NCBI GenBank assembly: GCA_016286555.1
Contig: JAEETA010000005.1
Span: forward strand, 49,502 to 113,501
DNA: 64,000 nt
Direction: 5' to 3'
Source of the DNA: Lachnospiraceae bacterium
Lineage (GTDB): Bacteria; Bacillota; Clostridia; Lachnospirales; Lachnospiraceae
The position numbers and the translations under genes were made by a program. Positions 35,791-44,213 of the stretch are shown here, in pieces. Under the pieces are notes generated by a model. The model had not been told where the DNA came from. It ran no database searches and saw only the letters and a program-made list of their open reading frames with translations. How positions within the stretch are numbered: position 1 is the stretch's first letter; every line of letters begins with the position of its first letter.

Positions 35791-35816
35791 AAATCGCTTA
35801 AAGGTTTAAGTTATTT
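35791..35816. promoter_or_regulatory. Second, imperfect LacI-type operator
   Basis: AAATCGCTTAAA and TTTAAGTTATTT match as a dyad at 10 of 12 positions around GG. The site covers the expected start of the plus-strand transcript and shares the TTAA/ATCG elements of the first operator. Confidence 0.55.
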
Positions 35817-35846
35817 GCAACGTAAACGTAAAAGGACTCAAGCGGC

Positions 35847-36851
35847 ATGGCATCAATGAAAGATATCTCCGAGGTCTGTGGAGTCTCCATAGCCACGGTT
35901 TCCAAGGCGCTGAATGATCATGCCGACATCGGAGAAGCGACAAAGAAACATATCAGAGAGGTCGCTCAGCAGCTGGGGTACTCACCCAACGCGGCAGCCA
36001 AAGCGCTGAAGACCAGGCGGAGCTACAATCTGGGAATCCTCTTTGTAGACAAAGCAAACAACGGTCTGACCCACGAACACTTCTCCCTGATCCTGGACCA
36101 CTTCAAGAGAGTGGCCGAGAGCCGGGGATACGATATCACCTTTATCAGTTCCGGGCATGAGAGTTACGAATCCTATCTGAAGCATGCGACCTACAGAGGG
36201 TTCGACGGAGTGCTCATCGCCTGTGTGGAATACACGGAGCCCCAGGTTCAGGAACTGGCAGCCAGCAAGATCCCTATTGTATCCGTTGACTACGCATTTG
36301 ACGGACACAGCGCAGTTTTTTCCAATGATGAACAGGGGATCAGAGATCTGCTGAAGTATTGCTACGACATGGGCCATCGCAGGATCGCCTATATATATGG
36401 AGAGCGCAGCTCCGTTACGGAGAAGCGACTGGGAGCCTTCAAGAAGACAGCTGCAGAGCTGGGGCTCACCATTCCGGACCGGTACCTCACCAGAGCGGAG
36501 TACCGCAAGACAGACCTGAGCAGAGAACGGACCTTACAGCTGCTCTCATTGCCGGAACCACCCACCTGCATCTTTTACCCGGACGATTTCGCAGTCCTGG
36601 GAGGGATCGACGCCATCACGACCATGGGGCTGAAGATCCCGGATGACATCTCGGTGGTGGGTTACGACGGGATTCGGTGGACGAGGCACCTGACGCCGCA
36701 TCTGACGACACTTCGGCAGAACGCCGAGAAGATCGGAGAGGTGGCAGCGGAGAAGCTCATCCAGGCGATTGAGCATCCGAAGGAAACGAAACCTGAGCAT
36801 ATCGTAGTTGACGGGCACGTCTACATCGGCGGTTCCGTCAAGAGGATATAA
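35847..36851 (+). CDS. LacI family transcriptional regulator of the cellobiose locus
   Basis: This 334-residue repressor has the LacI helix-turn-helix and hinge at the N-terminus: MKDISEVCGVSIATVSKALN, then YSPNAAAKALKTRRS. A periplasmic-binding-protein-like effector domain follows (about 62-334), ending with the usual VVDGHVYIGGSVKRI. It sits between cellobiose phosphorylase and the transporter genes, with two LacI-type dyads upstream. It therefore probably senses cellobiose or a phosphorolysis product and controls both operons and itself. AAAGGA lies 10 bases before the ATG; an in-frame ATG at 35856 is an alternative. Confidence 0.92.
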   Translation: MASMKDISEVCGVSIATVSKALNDHADIGEATKKHIREVAQQLGYSPNAAAKALKTRRSYNLGILFVDKANNGLTHEHFSLILDHFKRVAESRGYDITFISSGHESYESYLKHATYRGFDGVLIACVEYTEPQVQELAASKIPIVSVDYAFDGHSAVFSNDEQGIRDLLKYCYDMGHRRIAYIYGERSSVTEKRLGAFKKTAAELGLTIPDRYLTRAEYRKTDLSRERTLQLLSLPEPPTCIFYPDDFAVLGGIDAITTMGLKIPDDISVVGYDGIRWTRHLTPHLTTLRQNAEKIGEVAAEKLIQAIEHPKETKPEHIVVDGHVYIGGSVKRI

Positions 36852-36872
36852 AAAAGGGAGGAAGTTAGGGGA

Positions 36873-37778
36873 ATGAAGGATTTTCTGCAAAACACGTGGA
36901 AGCACAGGGCGCATATCGTCATGGCACTGCCGGTATTCCTGATCCTGTTCTTCATCATGTACGTGCCGATGGCCGGTCTGGTTATGGCATTCAAGAACTA
37001 TAACTACACACTGGGCATCTGGAAGAGCCCCTTCAACGGATTGGAAAACTTCAAGATCCTTTCCGCGTCCAAGGACACTTTCATCAACATCACCAAGAAC
37101 ACGGTTCTGTACTATCTGATGTTCACGGCCGTGGGAACCTTCCTGAATGTCACTCTGGCCATCGCCATCGACCAGCTGATGTTCAAGCGTATGGGTAAGA
37201 CGATGCAGACGATGATGATCATCCCCGTCTTCATCTCCTACGCAGCAGTGCAGTTCATTGTATATGCATTCATCAGCACTGACACCGGTATCATCAACAA
37301 CACCTTTGACGCAGGCGTGCGGTTCTACTCCACTGCGAAGCTGTGGCCCATGATCCTGCTGATCGTCAAGATCTGGAAAGACACCGGATACGGCTCGGTC
37401 CTGTATATGTCCGTCCTGGCCGGCATCGACTCCTCCCTCTACGAGGCAGCAGAGATCGACGGCGCCAGCAAGTGGCAGCGGATCTGGCACATCACCCTGC
37501 CTTCCCTGATCCCCATGATCACCGTTATGTTGCTGCTTTCCGTCGGTAATGTGATGCGTTCCGACACCGGTCTGTTCTATCAGGTTACGAGAAACAGCGG
37601 TATCCTGTACAGCACCACCCAGGTTATCGACTCCTACGTCCTGAACGCCATCTTCAAGAATTCGAACTTCGGATTCACGGCAGCTACGTCCCTGTTCCAG
37701 TCAGTCGTCGGTCTGCTCCTGATGCTCTTTGCTAACGGAATGGTCCGTAAGATCGCACCTGAAAACGCACTGTTCTAA
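36873..37778 (+). CDS. Sugar ABC transporter permease, LplB/CUT1 type
   Basis: This 301-residue membrane subunit has six transmembrane segments. The EAA loop YEAAEIDGASKWQRIWHITLP (residues 189-209) contacts the ATPase. The N-terminus, NTWKHRAHIVMALPVFLILF, is typical of LplB-like permeases of the CUT1 family, often for oligosaccharides. GGAGG precedes the ATG. It lies 21 bases after the lacI-type gene, followed by the second permease and the binding protein. Confidence 0.93.
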   Translation: MKDFLQNTWKHRAHIVMALPVFLILFFIMYVPMAGLVMAFKNYNYTLGIWKSPFNGLENFKILSASKDTFINITKNTVLYYLMFTAVGTFLNVTLAIAIDQLMFKRMGKTMQTMMIIPVFISYAAVQFIVYAFISTDTGIINNTFDAGVRFYSTAKLWPMILLIVKIWKDTGYGSVLYMSVLAGIDSSLYEAAEIDGASKWQRIWHITLPSLIPMITVMLLLSVGNVMRSDTGLFYQVTRNSGILYSTTQVIDSYVLNAIFKNSNFGFTAATSLFQSVVGLLLMLFANGMVRKIAPENALF

Positions 37779-37792
37779 GGAGGGGAGAGACA

Positions 37793-38719
37793 ATGGCTAA
37801 TAAGAAAGATCTTGATATGGCGCCCTCCAAGAGAGAGCATCTCGGACCCGGGCAGTTTGTACTTGCATTTATCCTGCTGTTATACACGCTGTTCTGCGCA
37901 TTGCCCGTAGTGCTGGTCTTCGTGGCAGCATTCACGGATGAGAAATATATCGTTCAGAACGGATTCTCCTTCCTGCCGAAGGCAATCTCCATGAACGGCT
38001 TCTCCGCAGTGCTCCGGTACGGCAAACAGCTGGGCCAGTCCTATGTGGTCACCATCGGCGTCACCGTCGCCGGTACCCTGCTGGGTCTGCTGGTCATGAG
38101 TATGTTCGCATACTCCATCAGCCGGAAGGACTTCAGACTTTCCAAGTTCCTCTCCGTTTACCTGCTGATCCCGATGCTGTTCAACGGCGGACAGCTTTCC
38201 GGATATATCATCTTTACCAGTTACTACGGATTGAAGGACAGCCTCTGGCTGCTGATCCTGCCCCTGTGCGTCACCACGATGAATGTCATCATCTTGCGTA
38301 CCTACATCGCCAACAGTATTCCTGATGAGCTGATGGAAGCGGCGAAGATCGACGGCGCGGGAGAGTATCGTACCTTCTTCCAGATCTGCCTGCCTCTGAT
38401 GAAGCCCTCACTTGCAGCTGTCGGTTTCATGATGGCAACCGCCTACTGGAATGACTGGCAGAACGCACTGCTGTACATCACCACCGACAAGAAAAAGCCT
38501 CTGCAGCTCCTTCTGATCAGTATCCAGAAGAGTATCGAGTTCCTGCTGAGCAACTCCAATGTGCCTGCCTCCGCAAGAGCAGCCATGGGAGGAACCATTC
38601 CGCAGTACTCCGCAACCATGGCTACCGTGGTGGTGGTCATTGCGCCCATCATGGTGATCTACCCCTTCTTCCAGAAGTACTTCATCAAGGGCCTTACCGT
38701 CGGTTCCGTCAAGGGCTGA
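37793..38719 (+). CDS. Sugar ABC transporter permease, LplC/MalG type
   Basis: This 308-residue partner permease has six transmembrane segments and the EAA loop ELMEAAKIDGAGEYRTFFQI. It ends in PFFQKYFIKGLTVGSVKG, the conserved MalG-family tail motif. It follows the first permease by 14 bases with GGAGGGGAG before the ATG. With its partner it forms the membrane channel for cello-oligosaccharides, inferred from the phosphorylase and regulator beside it. Confidence 0.93.
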   Translation: MANKKDLDMAPSKREHLGPGQFVLAFILLLYTLFCALPVVLVFVAAFTDEKYIVQNGFSFLPKAISMNGFSAVLRYGKQLGQSYVVTIGVTVAGTLLGLLVMSMFAYSISRKDFRLSKFLSVYLLIPMLFNGGQLSGYIIFTSYYGLKDSLWLLILPLCVTTMNVIILRTYIANSIPDELMEAAKIDGAGEYRTFFQICLPLMKPSLAAVGFMMATAYWNDWQNALLYITTDKKKPLQLLLISIQKSIEFLLSNSNVPASARAAMGGTIPQYSATMATVVVVIAPIMVIYPFFQKYFIKGLTVGSVKG

Positions 38720-38741
38720 CACACTTACCTTACGATATTCA

Positions 38742-38764
38742 AATGCCGGCATAGTGCCTGCATT
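38742..38764 (+). other. Hairpin between permease and binding-protein genes
   Basis: AATGCCGGCA and TGCCTGCATT pair with one mismatch around TAG. Such intercistronic hairpins often stabilise the upstream mRNA or separate expression of the abundant binding protein. There is no T-run, so it is not an intrinsic terminator. Confidence 0.5.
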
Positions 38765-38798
38765 AGGATATAATTCAAATTCATAAAGGGAGGATTTT

Positions 38799-40367
38799 AT
38801 GAAGAAAAAAGCATTAGCTCTTGTTCTGACTGCAGCTATGGCTATGTCCATGCTTGCAGGCTGCGGCAGCTCCGCTGACACCGCAGCAACGACCAGCAGC
38901 AGCTCCAGCTCTTCCAGCACCACCGATAGCTCCAGCTCTGCTTCCACTGATACTTCCGCATCTACCGATACTGCACCTGCAGCATCCGGAGACGCTGTGA
39001 ACATCAGTGTTTACAGATGTACCTTCAACCTGGCTAACCCTGACAGCGCACAGGTTCAGAAGGTTCAGGACGCCATCAACGCTTACATCGCTGACAAGAT
39101 CAACGTTCAGATCACTCTGACCGATATCGGCTCCGGCGAGTACACCGAGAAGGCTAACCTGGCACTTGCTAACAACGAGATCAACCTTCTGTGGACTGCT
39201 TCCTGGGAAGGCACCATCGGCACCAACGATCTGGTTCCCGCTAACGCAGTTTACGACATCACCGATCTGCTTCCCGGTTCCGCTCTGTACGGTTCCATGG
39301 ACGCTGGTCAGTGGGATGCAACCACCTACAACGGACGTAACTACTTCATCCCTGTCTACAAGGACAACGTTGAGGGCTACGATTTCATGTTCCGTCAGGA
39401 TCTGATCGACGCTCACGGCTGGGATATCTCCTCCGTCAAGAAGCTGGCTGACCTTGAGCCCATGCTGGCTGATGCTAAGGCTGACGGCCTCAAGTACCCC
39501 TTCCTGACCCAGAAGACCGCTATGTTCTACAGATGGTACATCGACAGCTTTGATTTCTTCACTGCTGACGCTTCCACCAACTTCTTCGCCGTTGACAGAG
39601 ACACCAACGAAGTCGTTGACACCATTCTTTCCGATGAGTACCTTGAGTTCTGCACTCTGATGGCTGATTGGGCTGAGAAAGGCTACATCTCCGAGGATGA
39701 TGTGACCAAGGTCACCACCGACACCACCACCCAGACTCAGGATTGGGCTATTTCCTGGTGGACCGACATCCCTGTAAATGACGAGGCAGATGCTCGTTAC
39801 GGCCAGGATGTTACCATGCAGCCCGCTACCCAGAGATATGCACACAGCACTTCCGCTCTTGGTTCCTGCTACTGCGTAACCGCAAACAGCACCGCTGAGC
39901 AGGCTCAGGCTTGCATCGACTTCATGGGACTGCTTTACACCGACAGCAAGCTGGCTGATCTCTACACCTTCGGTATCGAGGGCGAGGACTTCACCTATGA
40001 TGCTAACGGCCAGGTTGAGCAGACCTCCGAGAAGTACAACCACTCCATGTGGGAGTCCGCTTCCGCTACCATCGTTACTCCCGTGAGCAACGAGCCCGCA
40101 AACAAGGCTGATCTGTACAAGGCCTTCAACGGCGGAGCAAACACCTCCTGCGCAGCAGGTTTCCGTTTCGACAAGACCCCTGTTGAGGCTCAGTACACCG
40201 CATGTGCTAACCTCTTCGAGGAGTACGGATTCCCTCTTGAGAACGGTGGCGTTCCTGTAGCTGACGTTGAGGCTACCATCGCTGCTTACCAGGCAGCTCT
40301 GGATGCAGCAGGCTACCAGGATGTTCTGACTGAGTTCCAGAATCAGTACAACGCTTGGAAGAACTAA
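38799..40367 (+). CDS. Extracellular sugar-binding lipoprotein of the cellobiose ABC transporter
   Basis: This 522-residue lipoprotein has a type II signal peptide with lipobox SMLAGC (Cys22) and a Ser/Thr/Ala linker at about 25-68. A large solute-binding domain follows, of the size seen with LplB/LplC-type permeases. It captures the sugar at the cell surface and delivers it to the two permeases. Codon choice is strongly biased (GCT, CTG, AAG), suggesting very high expression. GGGAGG precedes the ATG. No ATPase gene follows. Confidence 0.93.
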   Translation: MKKKALALVLTAAMAMSMLAGCGSSADTAATTSSSSSSSSTTDSSSSASTDTSASTDTAPAASGDAVNISVYRCTFNLANPDSAQVQKVQDAINAYIADKINVQITLTDIGSGEYTEKANLALANNEINLLWTASWEGTIGTNDLVPANAVYDITDLLPGSALYGSMDAGQWDATTYNGRNYFIPVYKDNVEGYDFMFRQDLIDAHGWDISSVKKLADLEPMLADAKADGLKYPFLTQKTAMFYRWYIDSFDFFTADASTNFFAVDRDTNEVVDTILSDEYLEFCTLMADWAEKGYISEDDVTKVTTDTTTQTQDWAISWWTDIPVNDEADARYGQDVTMQPATQRYAHSTSALGSCYCVTANSTAEQAQACIDFMGLLYTDSKLADLYTFGIEGEDFTYDANGQVEQTSEKYNHSMWESASATIVTPVSNEPANKADLYKAFNGGANTSCAAGFRFDKTPVEAQYTACANLFEEYGFPLENGGVPVADVEATIAAYQAALDAAGYQDVLTEFQNQYNAWKN

Positions 40368-40404
40368 GCTGAAGACTGAAACTGTATAATCAGTAAAAGC
40401 CTGA

Positions 40405-40433
40405 GGGCGGGAGAGTGATCTCCCGCCCTTTTA
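40405..40433 (+). terminator. Terminator of the sugar transporter operon
   Basis: GGGCGGGAGA and TCTCCCGCCC form a perfect 10-bp stem around GTGA, followed by TTTT. Confidence 0.95.
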
Positions 40434-40453
40434 CATTGCAAAAAAGCACAACA

Positions 40454-40482
40454 AAAGACCTGCGCGTCGCGCAGGTCTTTTG
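40454..40482 (-). terminator. Terminator of the degV-like gene
   Basis: AAAAGACCTGCGC and GCGCAGGTCTTTT form a perfect 13-bp stem around GTC. It is symmetrical and lies just after the stop of the minus-strand gene, so it can act in both directions. Confidence 0.9.
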
Positions 40483-40502
40483 CGTTATCTATCGGATGAT
40501 CT

Positions 40503-41387
40503 TTAGAAGTCCTTCTGTACGCCCTTGAAGAAGAGCACCACGGTGCCGGGCCCCAGGTGGACAGCGATGGTGGCGCCGGTGCGGAAGAGAGCGACCTTTC
40601 CTTTCAGATTGGGGAAAGTGGCTTCCACCTGATCTCTCAGGGTCTCTCCCAATGCCTTGTCGGTGTAACAGATGTAGCACTTGCCGTTATAGGCTTCGCC
40701 TCCGTCTGCACGCTCCTTCATGATCTCGATCTGTCTGGCAATACCGCGTTTGCTGCCGCGGATCTTCTCACGGACCTTCAGGCTTCCATCGGTGGCGACC
40801 TCCACCAGAGGGCAGATGTTCAGCATCTTGCCGACGAGACCTGCTGCGGGCTTTACGCGGCCGCCCTTGATGAGGAAGGTGAGGTCGGTGGACAGCACCA
40901 GGTGATGGATCTTGCCCCGCTCTGCGATGGCGTATTTTTCCAGCTCATCCATATCCATGCCTTCATCCCTGCGGTCAGCCAGGAGATCCACCAGCATGCC
41001 GTATCCGGAAGATCCGCAAAGGGAATCCACCACGGTGATCCTGCGGTCCGGATAGCGCTCCTGCAGCTCACTTCTTGCTGCCATTGCGGAGTTCAGGGTA
41101 CCGGAGATACCGGAGGAAAGGGTGACATGGAAGACGTCCTTGCCCTCCTTCAGGATGGGCTCCCAGAATTCCTCGTAGGCGCCGGTGCTCACCTGAGAGC
41201 TGTGGGCTTCCTTGCCGGCCAGCATTTCCTTGAACATCTCCTCCTGGGTGATGGTGACATCCATATCGTCTTCGTACTCGTGTCCGTCGATGCTGATGTG
41301 AAAGGGGACGGTGCGAATCTGTCTGCGGTCATACCATTCATGGTTCAGATCTGCGGTGGAACAGCAGCACAAAACGTAATTGCTCAT
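40503..41387 (-). CDS. DegV family fatty-acid-binding protein
   Basis: This protein of about 294 residues belongs to the DegV/FakB family, whose members bind a fatty acid and present it to the kinase FakA. SSQVSTGAYEEFW, HVTLSSGISGTLNSA and the C-terminal TGATIAVHLGPGTVVLFF are the family motifs, including the SSGxSGT loop that binds the carboxylate. The ATG at 41387 has GGAGG upstream; a TTG four codons earlier is part of that ribosome-binding site. It diverges from a TetR-type regulator with shared operator-like repeats. Confidence 0.92.
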   Translation of the reverse strand: MSNYVLCCCSTADLNHEWYDRRQIRTVPFHISIDGHEYEDDMDVTITQEEMFKEMLAGKEAHSSQVSTGAYEEFWEPILKEGKDVFHVTLSSGISGTLNSAMAARSELQERYPDRRITVVDSLCGSSGYGMLVDLLADRRDEGMDMDELEKYAIAERGKIHHLVLSTDLTFLIKGGRVKPAAGLVGKMLNICPLVEVATDGSLKVREKIRGSKRGIARQIEIMKERADGGEAYNGKCYICYTDKALGETLRDQVEATFPNLKGKVALFRTGATIAVHLGPGTVVLFFKGVQKDF

Positions 41388-41411
41388 ATTTTCCTCCAAT
41401 ACTCAATCTGA

Positions 41412-41439
41412 AACACTTGTGGGAAATGTAACAAGTGTT
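41412..41439. promoter_or_regulatory. Probable TetR-type operator in the degV/tetR intergenic region
   Basis: AACACTTGT (41412-41420) and ACAAGTGTT (41431-41439) are exact complements around 10 bases. The right arm touches the -35 of the plus-strand promoter. A third copy, ACAAGTGTT, lies at 41532-41540 just before the regulator's ribosome-binding site. Confidence 0.65.
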
Positions 41440-41466
41440 GCCAGTCTATAGCAGTTTCATTATAAT
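41438..41466 (+). promoter_or_regulatory. Promoter of the TetR-type regulator
   Basis: TTGCCA (41438-41443) and a perfect TATAAT (41461-41466) are separated by 17 bases. Confidence 0.75.
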
Positions 41467-41531
41467 GAAAGTACAAAGTAAAACTCAATGGTCAAAGGCA
41501 ACGGTGATGTTGCTTAGGAAACAATCACGGT

Positions 41532-41540
41532 ACAAGTGTT
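41532..41540. promoter_or_regulatory. Third ACAAGTGTT half-site
   Basis: An exact copy of the operator half-site at 41431-41439, located 12 bases before GGAGG of the regulator gene. Confidence 0.5.
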
Positions 41541-41559
41541 ACTTATCCGGAGGATTTTC

Positions 41560-42165
41560 ATGAGAAAAGAGGGAGCGCTTTCCGAGAACAAAGCGGAAGA
41601 CAAACGGGTGATCCGCACGAAACAAGCCATCCGGGATGCTTTCTGGACACTGCTGGAAGAACGGAATTTCGAGAAAATATCGGTGTCGGACCTGGCAGAC
41701 CGTGCAGGGATCAACCGCAAGACATTCTATGCCTATTACGACAGTCTGGATGACCTGGTGGAAGAGGTGGAGGATGATCTGACGAAGAATTATGAGCCCA
41801 TATTCCGGGATGCCAGAAGCCTGGAGACGGCGCTGAAGCCCTACGATTTCATCAATCGTCTGAACGCTCAGATCACGCTGGATTATCACAAACTCAGCCT
41901 GTTTAATCATAAAGGGCTCCTGCCTCATTACATCGAGAAGATCAAGCGCCTCCTCATCGAGATCTTCCGGGCAGAGGACTTCATTACCATGGATGAGAAG
42001 CAGGACGCCAGATTTCTCCTGTTCCTGGAGTTTACCACGGCGGGGGCCCTGTCCATGCTTTCCTCCTGGACCCAGAAACGGCATCTGACCATCGAGGAAT
42101 TCACGGACCTGATCTCCGCGTTTATCCTGCAGGATTACGCGATCTGGAAGAATTGGAAGGATTAA
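41560..42165 (+). CDS. TetR/AcrR family transcriptional regulator
   Basis: This 201-residue regulator has an N-terminal TetR helix-turn-helix: TKQAIRDAFWTLLEE, then ISVSDLADRAGINRKTFYAYY. The C-terminal ligand domain resembles the TetR_C group of DhaS-like regulators. The ATG at 41560 has GGAGG 6 bases upstream. It is divergent from the degV-like gene and has three copies of a 9-base half-site in its promoter region. Control of itself and of degV is therefore likely; a lipid-related effector would fit but is inferred. Confidence 0.9.
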   Translation: MRKEGALSENKAEDKRVIRTKQAIRDAFWTLLEERNFEKISVSDLADRAGINRKTFYAYYDSLDDLVEEVEDDLTKNYEPIFRDARSLETALKPYDFINRLNAQITLDYHKLSLFNHKGLLPHYIEKIKRLLIEIFRAEDFITMDEKQDARFLLFLEFTTAGALSMLSSWTQKRHLTIEEFTDLISAFILQDYAIWKNWKD

Positions 42166-42214
42166 CTTCGGAGAAACTGCATTCGCAGATTTCTCCCTGA
42201 GAGTGGAGGAGTAC

Positions 42215-43267
42215 ATGAAGTTAAGCATTATCGTTCCTGTATACAATATGGCGGAAGGGGGACGGCTGACCTACTGTCTGAACTCGTTGCTGAATCAGAC
42301 ACTGCCCCCGAAGGAATTTGAGATCATCGCTGTGGACGACGCCTCCACGGACCGCTCCCTGGAAATCCTGCGGCAGATGGAAGAGGACAACCCGGTGCGC
42401 CTGAAGGTCATCGCATCCCCGGAAAATCATCACCAGGGCGGCGCCAGAAACAGAGGCCTGGAGGTGGCGAAGGGCGATTACGTGGGCTTTATGGACGCCG
42501 ACGACTGGGCGGATCCCGAGATGTTTGCGAAGCTCCTGGCGAAGGCGGAGGAAACCGGAGCCGATGTGGTGGGGTGCCAGTATCACATCACGAGCGAGCA
42601 GGGGGTGGTGGGCAAGACGGCACAGATCCACGATCCCGCCTTTACCGGCCCTATCACCCAGCGGATGATGAACCATTTCATCAAGCTTCCCGGCAGCATG
42701 GTGGTAAAGATCTATCGACGCAGCGTCATCGAGGAGCACCACCTGCGGTTCCCGGAGGACATGTTCTATGAGGACAATATGGCTGCCCCCATCTGGATGA
42801 GCTGCTTTGCAAGGTTTGAGCTGGTGGATGAGCCGTTGTACGCCTACTATCAGCATCCCGGCTCCACGGTGCACAAAACGGACCGGAGCCGTCTGGAGGA
42901 CCGGATGAAAGCGGGCAGGGGATTTGTGGATTACTTTGACTCTCTGCATCTGAAGAACACTTACCACGATGCCCTGTGCTCGGCTTTTACCAGACTCTTT
43001 TACGTCAATACCCTGTTCTCCCACATGCAGGACAGCAAAAAGACGGATTTTCAGCTGTTAAAGGAGCTGCGGCAGGGCATGCGCACCTATTTCCCGGACT
43101 TCCGGGAAGCACCGGACTATACGGAGAATTACGACGCGGAGCAGCGGCGCATGCTGGCACTCCACATGAAGTCGCCGCGACTCTTTGTCGCCTACTACCG
43201 GGCATTGCAGCTGTATCGAAAGCTTCGGTACGGGAAACGGGGCAAGAAGAAAAAGGAAGCGGCGTAA
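42215..43267 (+). CDS. GT2 family glycosyltransferase
   Basis: This protein of about 350 residues has the GT-A fold start MKLSIIVPVYNMAEGG, the metal-binding DADDW motif at about 93-97, and a downstream MFYEDNMAAPIWM stretch corresponding to the acceptor-side ED motif. A basic C-terminal tail (RKLRYGKRGKKKKE) may anchor it to the membrane. No transmembrane helix is seen. The ATG at 42215 has GGAGG 5 bases upstream. It probably adds sugars to a surface polymer; donor and acceptor are unknown. Confidence 0.9.
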   Translation: MKLSIIVPVYNMAEGGRLTYCLNSLLNQTLPPKEFEIIAVDDASTDRSLEILRQMEEDNPVRLKVIASPENHHQGGARNRGLEVAKGDYVGFMDADDWADPEMFAKLLAKAEETGADVVGCQYHITSEQGVVGKTAQIHDPAFTGPITQRMMNHFIKLPGSMVVKIYRRSVIEEHHLRFPEDMFYEDNMAAPIWMSCFARFELVDEPLYAYYQHPGSTVHKTDRSRLEDRMKAGRGFVDYFDSLHLKNTYHDALCSAFTRLFYVNTLFSHMQDSKKTDFQLLKELRQGMRTYFPDFREAPDYTENYDAEQRRMLALHMKSPRLFVAYYRALQLYRKLRYGKRGKKKKEAA

Positions 43268-43322
43268 GGAAACGCCGGGCCCGGAAAGCGTGCCGGGTTG
43301 ATCCGAGAAAGGGGAGAAACGG

Positions 43323-44021
43323 ATGAGCACGATCACAGAGCGGCTCTTTGCATTGCAGGACACAAAATACCGGGAGATGCAGGTGAAGATCATCCCCAAC
43401 ATCCCGCCGGAATCCATCATCGGCGTCCGGACCCCTGCGCTGCGGGATCTGGCGAAAAAACTGCCGAAAGAAGAAGCAGGCCCCTTTCTGGAGGGCCTGC
43501 CTCATAAATACTTTGATGAAGATCAGCTGCATGCCTTCGTGCTCTCCGGCATGAAGGATTACGACGCCTGCATGGTGGAACTGGAGCGCTTTCTTCCCTA
43601 TGTGAACAACTGGGCCACCTGCGATCAGATGTCCCCAAAGGTGTTCAAAAAACATAAGGCAGAGCTACTGCCCCATATTGAAGCCTGGCTGGCCTCCGGG
43701 GAGACCTATACCGTGCGCTTTGGCATCGGCATGCTGATGGAGCATTTCCTGGATGCGGATTTTGACCGGAGGTATCCGGAGATGGTGGCCGGTGTGGTTT
43801 CCGAAGAGTACTACGTGAACATGATGATCGCCTGGTACTTCGCCACGGCTCTTGCCAAGCAGTATGAAGCGGTACTGCCTTTCGTCGAAGACCGCCGCCT
43901 CTCCCGGTGGACCCATAACAAGACCATCCAAAAGGCGGTGGAAAGCTACCGCATCACGCCGGAGCAGAAGGCATATCTCCGGACCCTTAAGGAGCGGAGG
44001 GCAGACGAAAAAACAGGCTAA
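43323..44021 (+). CDS. AlkD-like DNA alkylation repair protein
   Basis: This 232-residue protein matches the AlkC/AlkD HEAT-repeat family of DNA glycosylases, which remove positively charged alkylated bases. Family features include IIGVRTPALRDLAKKL, YVNNWATCDQM (the Trp-x3-Asp pair equivalent to the catalytic region) and FGIGMLMEHFLD. GGGGAGAAACGG lies before the ATG. It stands alone between the glycosyltransferase and the GH31 gene. Confidence 0.9.
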   Translation: MSTITERLFALQDTKYREMQVKIIPNIPPESIIGVRTPALRDLAKKLPKEEAGPFLEGLPHKYFDEDQLHAFVLSGMKDYDACMVELERFLPYVNNWATCDQMSPKVFKKHKAELLPHIEAWLASGETYTVRFGIGMLMEHFLDADFDRRYPEMVAGVVSEEYYVNMMIAWYFATALAKQYEAVLPFVEDRRLSRWTHNKTIQKAVESYRITPEQKAYLRTLKERRADEKTG

Positions 44022-44072
44022 AAAAATGTGGAAATCCGCGTTTTTTCCCTTGCGGAAATGGACGGAAAAAGG

Positions 44073-44100
44073 TTGTAAATCTACCGCAAAAGGGTACAAT
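44073..44100 (+). promoter_or_regulatory. Promoter of the GH31 gene
   Basis: TTGTAA (44073-44078) and TACAAT (44095-44100) are separated by 16 bases; a second -10-like TATACT follows at 44104. Confidence 0.55.
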
Positions 44101-44213
44101 GATTATACTAGGGGTGATATACGGGAGCGTTGCGGATCATCCGCAAAAGTGCATGCCTGCACCGGTCCCGCCACCTGCAGGGAATAACAGAAAAGGCAAA
44201 GGGGAAACCAAAA

